A stretch of 64,000 nt of DNA from Siderastrea radians (Eukaryota; Cnidaria; Anthozoa; Scleractinia; Rhizangiidae). Positions 38,201-47,835 of this stretch are shown here, in pieces. A program made the position numbers and the translations under genes. The stretch's first letter is position 1. Every line of letters begins with the position of its first letter. The notes beneath the pieces are model-generated. The model saw only the letters and a list, made by a program, of their open reading frames with translations. It was not told the origin of the DNA and searched no databases. The DNA lies in assembly GCA_964017195.1 (NCBI GenBank), contig OZ024890.1:51329593-51393592 (forward strand), written 5' to 3'.

Positions 38201-39430
38201 AAAATCATCTTCACCCCGGGTCACACAGACATCCACCAGTACTTTGGCCTCATCCAATGCAAAATCCTACCTCCCCGTGAATTGTACCATCCCGTGCTGC
38301 CTTACCGTCATGACGACAAACTGCTCTTTCCACTCTGTGCCCGTTGTGTGCAAGAAGAAATGGACAAACCTCTTTTGGACAGATCCTATCATTGCCCTCA
38401 CCCCGACGAACAACGCGCCCTCACCAGTACCTGGTGCAGCCCCGAATTAGTCAAAGCCGTCGAGCTCGGGTACCAAGTTCAATACATCTATGAAGCCTGG
38501 CATTTTCAAGAAACCTGTGAGGGCCTCTTTGCCGATTATGTCAACACCTGGTTGAAAATCAAACAAGAAGCTAGTGGGTGGCCTAAGGATGACATGACAG
38601 AAGAAGAAAAGCAACGTTACATCGAACAGTATTTCCTGCATGAAGGCATCCAGTTAGAGTACGACAAGATCAACTACAACCCGGGGCTGCGTACCCTAGC
38701 AAAACTCATGCTCAACTCCATGTGGGGCAAGTTTGGACAACGCCTTAACAAGACCCAAATTCAAGCCTTTCATGATCCACAGGCCTTTCACCATTTCTTG
38801 GATAGTGATGCCTTGGACGTCCGTCACGTTGCTGTTATAAATCATGATATGGTGGAGGTGCACTACCAAAACCAAAAAGAGGACATCCGCGTTTCACCCA
38901 ACCTCAACATTTTTGTGGCCTGCTTCACCACCTGCCACGCCCGGCTCAAACTCTATGCCGCCCTGGAAGCCTTAGGGGAAACAGTTGTCTACTTGGACAC
39001 GGACTCTGTTATCTACCTGGAGGAAACACCCACTCAATTCCAACCTACCTTGGGTTCCTATCTAGGGGACTTCACCTCCGAATTAGATGATGATGAATAC
39101 ATCGAAGAATTCGTCAGCGGAGGACCCAAGAATTATGGCTATGCTACGAATAAGAAAAAGGTGGAATGCAAGGTCAGAGGCTTCCGACTCAACAGTGAAG
39201 GACACACCCAGCTGAATTACGACGTCATGCGTCAGAATGTCCAAGATGAAATCCAGAACCCCCTTCCCAAACCACGGGAAATGCAGGTGATAAACTCCCA
39301 CCACATTGTACGCAACCCAACCAACTACACCTTATTGACACAACCCCAACACAAATGGTATCGCTTGGTCTATGACAAACGAGTCCTGGATCCCCGCACC
39401 TTCAAGACCTACCCCTATGGATACCAGTGA
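35273..39430 (+). CDS. Protein-primed family B DNA polymerase
   Basis: 1385 aa. The N-terminal extension contains the Polinton block SVIRIQNDDELCCARALVV (about 224-242). Next is a long Cys/His-rich region (about 350-490) with many CxxC pairs, likely several zinc ribbons, and a basic linker with a poly-Ala stretch. The 3'-5' exonuclease motifs are present: D527-I-E529, N585...D590 (HNFQGYDGYF) and Y710...D714. A nuclease-like insertion (about 835-925; VDGYCPDT, VYEFQGCFTHGC, MWGCEWEH) resembles the Vsr-like domain of Polinton polymerases. The polymerase motifs are A, D957-VTSLYP; B, K1144...N1148-SMWGKFG; and C, YLDTDS with D1242 and D1244. It would replicate the element using a terminal protein primer. 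No break is seen. Confidence 0.95.
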   Translation: MSSDKDDNVAGPSGLARREIMSMLGLDLSDSEDDTHSCVGPLICTDSDEICQEALDQWEQSGGGLDPSEHVTFQFDFEPFVNRKSDRMGVQERHFKTQLRQRGNLLPGQNITQALQDGLRRAVDQVLTTTPDLHDQDRLYFTIASDRLHNNFQGWGLRAGEWRRDTERVEALFQRLAQALNSNEQFEMDDSFQVSITQVHHAPQGTGKPRRGKPGHPTMTLLTTNKRSVIRIQNDDELCCARALVVAKARVDQHPKWHSIRKGSQIQRTLALDLQNEAQVPLGPCSYDALTAFSKAPSLTGYQILLVDAQRSFHITTFGPFSDKQLILLHNQDHYDVITKLPGFFGSSYVCAHCWKPYDHEGLHRCTKTKLCGACRQKDCPDFQYAYPRHLKATQRCESCHRDFFGPACFEAHASKTHAGKPTTGLQTSVCSQRYRCPDCYQQNVGLSRIQRHRCFHIDCPSCHQYVDADHHRCFIQRAPKPQDQKKRKRTRQKGPRAKRGAAAAAEPPASSSEDEDDLPPLHVFFDIEAMQPQEKHLANLVVAETEDNDEPKPFPGPTCIRDFLEWLDTLTLHDTRQVNVIAHNFQGYDGYFIIQEYYGDNRLVQQLRNGCKLLEIKHDHIRFIDSMSFFQMPLSAFPKTFGLTELCKGYFPHKFNIPNHQQYVGILPSRDYYMPETMSLEGRQAFETWHQEQRAKNVVFDFQKELLAYCESDVRLLKQGCLTFKRLFEDLTGFNPFDHVTIASACNRDLRMNRMIPNSIASEPAGHNGWRSNHINHSLPAIQWLTWCDHQLRQRALQDLTPADLLTNANPNPQYIQHARNQGEYKIPGTNIHVDGYCPDTHTVYEFQGCFTHGCPTCFPHRYEKHPRNHNRTMLDVYDATQDKVQKLTNQGYNVIQMWGCEWEHLLKTQPEIEAFVRELNFIQPLEPREAFCGGRTNAIKLYHHITPGQKIHYIDVTSLYPWVNKKSVYPKGHPKIIFTPGHTDIHQYFGLIQCKILPPRELYHPVLPYRHDDKLLFPLCARCVQEEMDKPLLDRSYHCPHPDEQRALTSTWCSPELVKAVELGYQVQYIYEAWHFQETCEGLFADYVNTWLKIKQEASGWPKDDMTEEEKQRYIEQYFLHEGIQLEYDKINYNPGLRTLAKLMLNSMWGKFGQRLNKTQIQAFHDPQAFHHFLDSDALDVRHVAVINHDMVEVHYQNQKEDIRVSPNLNIFVACFTTCHARLKLYAALEALGETVVYLDTDSVIYLEETPTQFQPTLGSYLGDFTSELDDDEYIEEFVSGGPKNYGYATNKKKVECKVRGFRLNSEGHTQLNYDVMRQNVQDEIQNPLPKPREMQVINSHHIVRNPTNYTLLTQPQHKWYRLVYDKRVLDPRTFKTYPYGYQ

Positions 39431-39473
39431 AAACCCCAACAAGATCGTCGATTGTAATGAACATTAAGGAACA

Positions 39474-39966
39474 CTTGTCAAAGAGGAACTCAAAGGAAAA
39501 AAAAACCACCGTTATTGTAAAACAAATCAATAAAAAATATGATTTATTCATTTTTGTCTTGTTTTCCGGTCACCCCCGTTCCACCGGTCACCCCTCTTCC
39601 CCAAATTGGACTTTGGACTTTGAGCCCGCGTTTTCTCCGCGGGTTTCCTTCCCCTTGAGCCCACGATCCATTTTTCAGACTAGTCAGCGGTTTCTCCTTC
39701 TAAACCACGTGACTTCCGGTTCCCATGAGCCCGCGATCCTTTTTTCCAACTGGTCAGCGGTTTCCCCCACCGGAAATGACATGACGTCATCCTCTGGTCA
39801 CGTGATCGCTCTCGACCAATCAGGAGCCAGGAAATCTGCGATCCTTTTTTCATACTGGTCAGCGGTTTCCCCCACCGGAAATGACATGACGTCATCCTCT
39901 GGTCACGTGATCGCTCTCGACCAATCAGGAGCCTCCATTTTCTCCATACGGGCGCACTCTACTACT
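39474..39966 (-). repeat. Right terminal inverted repeat with a 105-bp tandem duplication
   Basis: It is the reverse complement of the left end but longer, because a 105-bp unit is doubled (caggagcc at 39821 and 39926). Each copy carries a CRE TGACGTCA (39782-39789 and 39888-39895) and an E-box CACGTG (39799-39804 and 39904-39909). It begins 44 nt after the polymerase stop, and ends actact directly before the target duplication. Confidence 0.92.
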
Positions 39967-39972
39967 CAAGTA
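39967..39972. repeat. Target-site duplication, right
   Basis: caagta is identical to 18133-18138. The following aacaccgctgaccgg continues the host repeat, as seen in inverted form at 16146-16170. Confidence 0.93.
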
Positions 39973-40745
39973 AACACCGCTGACCGGTAACGTCCCACAG
40001 CGTACGGACCGGCGTGAGGACCGGCGTATGTTATTGTCTCTTTCACTTCCAGGAAAGTTGTTGTCCGCAGTTTTTACACCGTTAGTTGGAGTGAAATGCT
40101 TGGCGAAATGGAATCGTAGATGAAAGGATGCATCTTTCTATCTTTTGACGCGAGTGGTGACGTCTGATCGAGAAGTAGAGCGAAAGGCTACAGTGGAAAT
40201 GTAACTGTACTAACTGAACTCCATGTTGGCTTATTTCTGCCGACAGTGCCACAAAACTTGACTTCAGTGGGCTTAAATAAGGGGATGGACTACTGCGGGG
40301 ATAAATAACACTACCAGCTGAAAGAAAAGGTTCAGAACAGTGGATTTTCAAACAATGCGAGTGCTGTACAGAAAGAACCAGCTCGCTCAACGTGAGTCGA
40401 AAAGTGGAGAAATGAACAAAGCCGTCAAGTAAGCTGTACTTCGATTCAAATTGTTTCCAAAAATAAGGTTTATGAACGGTTGTTTTTATCAGAGAATTAC
40501 TTAACAGACAATTTCCTTTAAATATCAAGGTCGTTTCAGCTTTCTTCCGATTTTCCAGCAAATTTACGGAATGTTAATTTTGACAAAATTTAAGAAATCT
40601 CATTTTTATGGTTTCTTTGTTGATTGCTATAAAAACAATATAAGCCCGCCCCGCTGAGATTTTACAGATTTAGTAACTGCAATGTCTGTTGTAAGCTATC
40701 CATGTAGTTTCAATTCTAGAACTGATGTGCTTTTGGAGATATTAA
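39967..40745 (-). repeat. Host repeat, right part of the interrupted copy
   Basis: This is a reverse-complement match to 15408-16165, including an open frame on its minus strand (40082-40561) that matches the plus-strand frames at 15625-16126 with several substitutions. Conservation of this frame in both copies suggests either recent duplication or a once-coding segment. The protein family is not recognised. Confidence 0.75.
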
Positions 40746-42106
40746 AATAGATGCAGACAACGTTGATGCAAGCTACCTGTTTAGTTTTAGATTTAGCCAA
40801 GGTCTCACCTTACGTGAAAACCGACAGTTTCAGTCCCACAGTCGGGAGCAGTATTGTATTCTGATCTTTTGCAGTAAAATAAAGTAATCACTGCTATTTT
40901 TAACTTAATGTTGTCCTTTTTACATGTGACATTTTCTTTTATAGGGAAGGGAAACTGATGAAAAACCTTTCCCTTTCCTGGCCTTTGTAATTATTTTGTC
41001 CTTCAGCCTGGTGGAAGAAAAACAAAAATGGCACCTAATAACCCCGCCGATGGTCTATATTATCTTAAAAGAGCCTATTTCAACACGGCCTTGAAAATTG
41101 TCAGTAGCTGTTATAAACTGCAGCAACTGATGGATTAAAATCTGGGTCGACCAAACTGGGACTGAGGCAGACAAGTAGCCGATTTTGACATAAACAGCCA
41201 AGTGGCAATCTAGCCGAACGAAAAGTTGAAAAAGCTGGATTCCCCATGGAATCTTGTCTTTAGGAGTAGCGTATGCCATATTTAACAACCTCAGTAAGAG
41301 TATTTTCACAAAACTACTAGCGAAAAAAATGTGGAGCTCCGTATTTAGGTTTGGCTAAATCTATATATTGTATTGTCATAAAAACGGCGACGGGCATTTG
41401 AAAACACGTGCTGTACGAGCTTTCTTGTACTGGAGTGTTCTCAAATGATTTGCCTTCTTGATATAATTTACAATGCAGAATTTGAACTAAAGCAAAACAC
41501 TCAGTGTATTATACATTTCGTTTTTTGTTTTATTTCCACAACACTTGTCGTTTTTTTCTTGAGGGAAATTTCTGAAGAGAATTAGCAATCTTGCCATTAA
41601 CTTTTTATTTTTGTCTCTCGAAACGTATCTCGAAAACAACAAAACACGCCTTTCTATATGCATGATACTTTGTGATAAAGCATGTTCTGTGCAGCTTTCA
41701 ATCTATATTATAAAGATGGATAAAGGTCACGACACACCAATTTGGAGGCAGGTGCACGTGTTAAGGCAAAACGCGAGAAATGAAGGTTTGAAATACTTCA
41801 CTCACCTAATATCCATAGCGCATAAAATTAAGGACGTTTTGATTTGTTTGGTTCTTTGTTTGTTTGTTTTCTTTTGTGGGTGGGGGGTGGGAATCGCCTT
41901 TGACTTCTGGTTATTATGCTTGCCACTGACAAATCGCGTTAGTTTTTTTATAAAAATCGTCCCGTGATAATTATCAGATATTCAATTCTCGTTCATAGTT
42001 CAAGGACGTTGCGTTGCGTTGCGTTGCGTTGCTGATGTCGCTCTCTCAACCACTCAATGAAAGCATTTACTTAATAAAATCATGTCACATTTCCTTCTCT
42101 TTGTAG
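40746..42106. other. Non-coding stretch with dispersed repeat end and pentamer repeat
   Basis: No supported gene. It contains a reverse copy of the 'atatatagatttagc' repeat end (41332-41371) and a gcgtt pentamer tandem (42008-42032). The plus-strand open frame at 41611-41967 has no recognisable domain. Confidence 0.5.
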
Positions 42107-44810
42107 GGTGCTTTAACGCTGTTAAGGAATTCAGAGGATGAGACACAACTAGAATCCACTGGCAAAGCTCTTCCTGGATTCGACATACTTGTAAGTATTG
42201 ATTTCTGCAGCCGGTACCGCTTTTAATTTGATGATTCTTATTCTCTTCACTTACTAACCTGAATGAAAGGTGATAGAATTTTACAATAATTTATTCTTTT
42301 TGGCTTCCTCTTTTTTTCTCGTGTTTTTCTATATTTCAAACCATTATTTCAAAATGGCGTTCACTTTAATAACCAGTAACGTAAAATATAACCCTTTTAT
42401 AGGCCTAACGAAGTTATCTCAAGATGGCTAACGCTAAACAACGTTTAATTAAAATATTCTGGGCTGAGTTGCATAAAACCTAACGCCAGGCGTAACTGCT
42501 AACGTCAGACGTTTCAGTAGTGACTTTCACTGAACTGAACGTATGACGTTAGAAGTTACGCCAGACGTTAAGTTTTATCAAACTTGCCCCCGGCAGTTCG
42601 GCGTAAACTCGGCTTAGACAACGACTTTCTAACGTCTAAACGAGGTTTAAATAATCGGCCCTTAAGGTCTCAGTTTTATCGCATAATTTTTTATGACTTA
42701 CCTGTAAATTATCAAAAACACTTTTCTTACGAAACGTAAGCGTTTGCCGTTTACATACATGCAATTGAATGTGTTATAACGCAATCGCTCTGCGCAATGC
42801 GGTCGTTTGAAAGAGGTCAAATGCGCCTGAAATCGATCGTCAGAAGAGTTAAGCTAGGAGGGATGGTTCAAAGGAATTTTTCATGTCAAGTACTCAAGGG
42901 TTTGGATTATGGCGGAAAAAGTTGTCTTCTTTCACTTAAGTGGCGCCGTCTCCGTAGCCATCGTAGAAGCCGTGTAGAGTCTCGATCCATCACAGCACAG
43001 ATCGAGACTGTCACTTAATGAGCATTCTGAAATAACAAAAACTGTAAACTGGTGTGGCTGAGTTCCCACCAGGAGAGACTCGTTTGAGAAGACTGCGACA
43101 CTACACTTGCGTGCCCTACTAGATGCTAAAATACGCCATGGAAACCCGAGGCCTGATGAGCCATCTCCCATTATTAACGCCGGTGGTCTAAAAAAGGAAG
43201 CCTAGTTTACTTTATCTTTATCTCTTTTCCCTTTTGCATTTCAGATAGTTGACGATAATGACCAAGTGGGGCCTCATGGGACACTTGGAAGGGTTGTGAT
43301 TCGTGTAAAACCTTACTGCCCAGTTGGATTGTTTACATGTTATGTGGGAAGATAGAGTAACAACAACTAAACAATTACCTATACTTGTGCGTAGCTTTAG
43401 GGCAAGGAATTTTTTTAATATATAGATTTAGCTAAGCCTAAAAGTGGAGCTCCACATTTTTTTGCTGGTACTTATTCTCATTCAAGTCGTTAAATTAAAA
43501 AAAAAAATTCATGTCCCCGCTGAGTTATATTCATGTCCCCGCCAATAATCCTAAAACACTGAAAGAACCACCGTTATTTACCGATCAGGGCGCCTGTTTC
43601 TACTGGGAACTCAAGGGAGCGTGCTCATTAAGGAAGGGTGCGTATTTCGTTTTATTCGAAAAAGGGGTGCTTATTAACAAATACTCGTTCAAAGGGGAGT
43701 GCTTATTAGAAAGCGGCTGCTTATTGGAAGGAGGGTACTAAATTGAATCATTTCGGTATTTGCAAATTACGCAATTGCCCGTTCTGAACTCAAGTACCAG
43801 GGAAGCTTCATAAAGGCCTTGTAAGATATCCGGATCAATGTTGTCCGGTTAACGTTTAGAACCATGTTTCTCAAATATATTCTTTGACGACGTTTATCTT
43901 TCAATAATAGACTTTCGGTTAGTCAATAGTGAGGAGGCCGTGCTGTGATCGGTTCGGTTTTGATAAGTCAGGATAAGGCCTGCGCAATCAAACCTTCCCG
44001 CACTCGACGCCGAGGCAGCTCCAATCAATTTATGAGCCCAAAGGGGTGGGTATGGGGACCGTACCGCCACAGCGTGAGAGCCAGGATTAACACTTGGGAA
44101 CTTTGCTAATGCCATATATATTTTCACCCTGATTTTCTACTGGTGGCGAAAAGTGAGCGTGTAAACCTTGCATCATGGATGTATATAAGGACACTTAAAA
44201 TGATCGAAAAACTTTATTTTGTAGGATGAACCTCAAAAAACTGCACCTTGTTTCTCTGGCGATTTCTACGTGACAGGTTTGCAAAGTTTATGCCTTATCC
44301 TGTCATTATATGAAGAACTTTGAATACCCCTCACTTTGCCACAAAAGTGTTGAGACGCTTTCTTTTCAAAAGGTATTCTCGTGTATGTTAGATAATTGTC
44401 CATCTTCTTCCCTAGCTAATGTTAGATTTCCTGTCCTATAGAATATAATTTTGTCAGACGATAACCTTGGCAGTGTTGCAATGCTAAATGCATTTGAAGC
44501 AAAAATAATTCATTCAGTCGTTTTTTTTTTGACGAATGCCTCTCAACTTCTTTTGGTGATTGCATGGTGATCTGGTGGGTTTGCTAACACATTCGTTGCA
44601 CGCGTTTACAGTTAGTTTGATCCTCAGTTAAAGTTCGTTCAGTCATATATTTGTCTGCTATGTTGGAAGTATATAGCAGTCGTTTTATCCAAATTTATTG
44701 TCACCGTATCTGTAATGTATGACATGTCTTACAGGTGATTTGGGACGAAAAGATGAGGATGGCCATTTTTGGATAATAGGACGAACTGATGACCTCCTCT
44801 TCTGTAACAC
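42107..44810 (+). pseudogene. ACSM-like acyl-CoA synthetase, C-terminal exons on the opposite strand
   Basis: Four plus-strand exons of the AMP-binding family: 42107-42190 (ends TGKALPGFDIL), about 43245-43343 (GPHGTLGRVVIRVKPYCPVG), 44225-44276 (DEPQKTAPCFSGDFYVTG) and 44735-44810 ([20 protein letters not shown], the core after the YGQTE motif). The junctions have AG acceptors and GT donors; the second exon's donor is uncertain. They would follow the YGQTE exon, yet the only such exon here (50155-50509) is on the minus strand, and I find no upstream plus-strand exons or the final exons. It could be an inverted part of the right-hand gene or a displaced fragment. Confidence 0.65.
43418..43465 (+). 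repeat. Dispersed 'atatatagatttagc' repeat end
   Basis: This is the same sequence family as at 2338, 2640 and 41371 (reverse), here followed by aaaagtggagctccac. Confidence 0.55.
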
Positions 44811-45715
44811 GTAAGGGATGATTTCATATTTGGGTTATTTTTAAACAGCAGGGTTATCCCATAACCCATAATTTCATACCATTTCTCATTTTTTGTTGTA
44901 ACATTAATGCCACTCAATGCAATTTTCCCTCATTACCTTTAACTCGCTGTAGTTACAACAAGGCAGGAACATATGCTCCATTGCCATGGCATTTTTTTTC
45001 TATTTTGCATACGACTTTTTAAGGTGCTTTTAAGGGACATTTACTTTAAAGATGGACTCTATTTTGGCTTCACCGGTTGATTAAAAACTGTCACAAGAAG
45101 TGCTTATATGTTATCTGCACCAGCAAAAAATAGCTAGTTTTAAACAAAAATATTCCTTCCAAATGTCTCAAAATTACGAAGATTTCCTACATAATGAGTT
45201 ATTAACTTTTGTAATGAGTAACTTTTGTAATTACCTTTTGCATTACCTTTTTGTAATGAGTTATTAACTTTTGTTCTTAGCTAATTTTAATTAAAGTATT
45301 CCTTCCAAATGCCTCAAAATTACGAAGATTCCCTATATAAGGCCATCGTAGTTATTATTCAACAAATTGTCACTATGCCCATATATGGTCAGGAATCCAT
45401 CCGTTCACGACAGATATCCTGCGATATACGTGGATGACCATAGTTAGAAGTGCACTGCAGATCTTCTTTCACGGCTTTGAAAAGCGAGGACGTTTTAGCA
45501 GTGTTTTCCGGAAAATAGTTTCAACACCCTGAAAGAGTTTTTCCAAGATTTAATGCCCTCAAGAAGTCAACAAGTATTGCTTCAGCTTACAAGGACATCA
45601 GAGGTTGCTTTGGAATCTTCATAGCGAGAAATCAACCAAAAAAATGCTTTTGCCAGCGTAGAAGAAACTTCAAATTCACTTGCTCACGGAAAGTTGTAGA
45701 GTTAAAAAGACTTTA

Positions 45716-46090
45716 AGAGCAATTCTCTGTAAGAATCAAACAAAGTGGGAAATGAAAAATTTTGACCCCCCACTCAAATTTGCATGCAGTTAGATATCCA
45801 TGGGGGATGTTGGAAAATGGCCATTATTGAGGTCATAACTAAATTGTTGCCATGGTAACAGCGAATGTTTGTTGACGCCCGAGATCCCAATTTTGAACTC
45901 AAAAACTGTTGTGGAAACTGCAAAATTTAAAACATTATTTCTCAAGTTTATTAAAACACAACAACTCGAGACTTGGGACAAATGTAAAACCACTATTTTA
46001 GTTTCTTTCCATGTATATGACGTTTCATTAAATTTACGGCGAATTAACTACACCGTGTCTCGGCCATTTTAATTCGTGAGAAAGACAAGC
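45716..46090. repeat. Dispersed repeat, copy 2 of 2
   Basis: Direct diverged copy of the element at 14998-15405, sharing the start gagcaattctctgtaagaat and the end cgtgtctcggccatttta. Confidence 0.8.
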
Positions 46091-46300
46091 AGGGCAGCGT
46101 GACAAAGGCAAGCTCTATACAGTGTCTTTATATGTATTAAAAATCTAAAAACACTTGAATGACTATCATTTTAAAAGTATTCTAAAAGAGAGAGAAAGGT
46201 CGTGCTATCATAAAACTTATTTGTTTACTCGTGAATTGTTCTGCGTTTTTATCCTGGTCCTCCTCACGCTCTTAAATTTGAAGATATTGGAGTGCATTTG

Positions 46301-47147
46301 TGGATTGTAATGGCAAAATTCAAACCTCTCTTTCATACTTACTGGCCCGTAAAATACATTACATTTTAGTTGGGCGGCTATTCGCTTAAAAGGTGAAAAA
46401 GGACAAGGGAAAACGTGCGGATCGCTAAGAAAATAGTGAGTTGACTTATTTTTCTTCAAAGAGAATACTTCAGCACGACTTCACCGAAGCTCTACTTGTA
46501 GCATCTTTTGAAGTATTTCTCATTTATTCCTACGCATCCCTCAGACTGTTTAGTTCTGTCAACCATGGAATATTTTTGCCAAAATAAATAATATAGCACC
46601 AGCATCAACCAGTTTACTGACAAAAATTACCAAAAAAATGTTTTGCGAAACTTTCAAGCACACGTAAAATAATAGAGAGAAAATGGCACAAGTTTTTCGC
46701 CCGCGAAGTATTATTCGTGGATTGTTTTTGTGGATTGTAATGGCAAAATTCAAACCTCTCTTTCATACTTACTGGCCCGTAAAATACTTTACATTTTAGT
46801 TGGGCGGCTATTCGCCTAAAAGGTGAAAAAGAACAAGGGAAAACGTGCGGATCGCTAAGGAAATATTGAGTTGACTTATTTTTCTTCAAAGAGAAGACTT
46901 CAGCACGACTTCACCAAAGCTCTACTTGTAGCATCTTTTGAAGTATTTCTCATTTATTCCTACGCATCCCTCAGACTGTTTAGTTCTGTCAACCATGGAA
47001 TATTTTTGCCAAAATAAATAATATAGCACCAGCATCAACCAGTTTACTGACAAAAATTACCAAAAAATTGTTTTGCGAAACTTTCAACCACACGTAAAAT
47101 AATAGAGAGAAAATGGCATAAGTTTTTCGCCCGCGAAGTATTATTCG
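46301..47147. repeat. 430-bp tandem duplication
   Basis: tggattgtaatggcaaaatt occurs at 46301 and 46731, and both copies run to a shared ...cgaagtattattcg end. Divergence is only a few percent by eye, so the duplication is recent. Confidence 0.88.
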
Positions 47148-47835
47148 GGCCCTTTCAAGAACACACTGAACTAATTTTAGGAAGCTTTTAGAGTCACTTT
47201 TTAGGCAAAATAGATTTAAACCGAAAAATGTTTCGCATATAGTTACTTTTCTAAGTTTAGTCGCTAAATTAGGACAGAAATGTCATTCACTTCAAATGAA
47301 CAAACTAAAATATGTAACAATATAAGGAAGATAAAATATTCCACAACTGAAATAAAATACACCAGATGAGAAAAAAAGAATTGCTCACAGAAAAATATTG
47401 ACAATTACGCGTTAAACTTCAAAAGGCGTACATATCAAAACGTAACTTTTTTTCTTATCAGGTTGTTCATTAATGAAAATTCCTTGAATGGATAAACACA
47501 GAAGAAGGGACTAGAAACTTTCACAAACGTGAATTTTCATTCAGATAAGCACTTTTTTTACCTGGGAAGGCATTCAACTAATTTTCCCCTAAATCAAGTG
47601 AAGTTACTCGCAAGCAATTCCTTTCGAAGAGGGAACTACAGCGGAATTTCAATGTTATTTTGAACACGTTCTTCAAACATTTCAAGAAAATTACCGTAAA
47701 CGACGTAAACATGTAAAGTCGCTCAATTAAAGACAACTGCTTTGCTTAAAAGATTATTACTATTGAAAAATTTTAGGATAATAAAGCCGAAATCACTGTA
47801 GTGATGCTTGTGCAAATTAGATCAGTGCTGTTGTC
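47148..47835. other. Non-coding, repeat remnants
   Basis: No gene is seen. The phrase near 47722-47765 (actgctttgcttaaaagatt) is shared with 4384-4405, marking another dispersed repeat. Confidence 0.45.

Larger units (their letters stand above)
18139..39966 (+). mobile_element. Polinton/Maverick (adintovirus-like) provirus, 21.8 kb
   Basis: A complete integrated element has terminal inverted repeats, a 6-bp duplication and AG...CT ends. It encodes integrase, family B polymerase, adenain-like protease, packaging ATPase, major and minor capsid proteins and many small proteins. The interior is visibly richer in G+C and far denser in genes than the flanks, with genes abutting or overlapping by a few bases. 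All hallmark genes are open from start to stop, so it is probably recent or maintained. The capsid and packaging genes mean it could form virions, as argued for Polintons in general. Activity here is inferred, not shown. Confidence 0.96.

Noticed and set aside
18139..39966. Free viral contig or contamination
   Set aside because: The target duplication and host-repeat continuity on both sides show chromosomal integration.
41611..41967. 118-aa plus-strand frame with a hydrophobic segment
   Set aside because: It has no homology pattern, AT-rich codon use and lies in intergenic repeat-bearing DNA.
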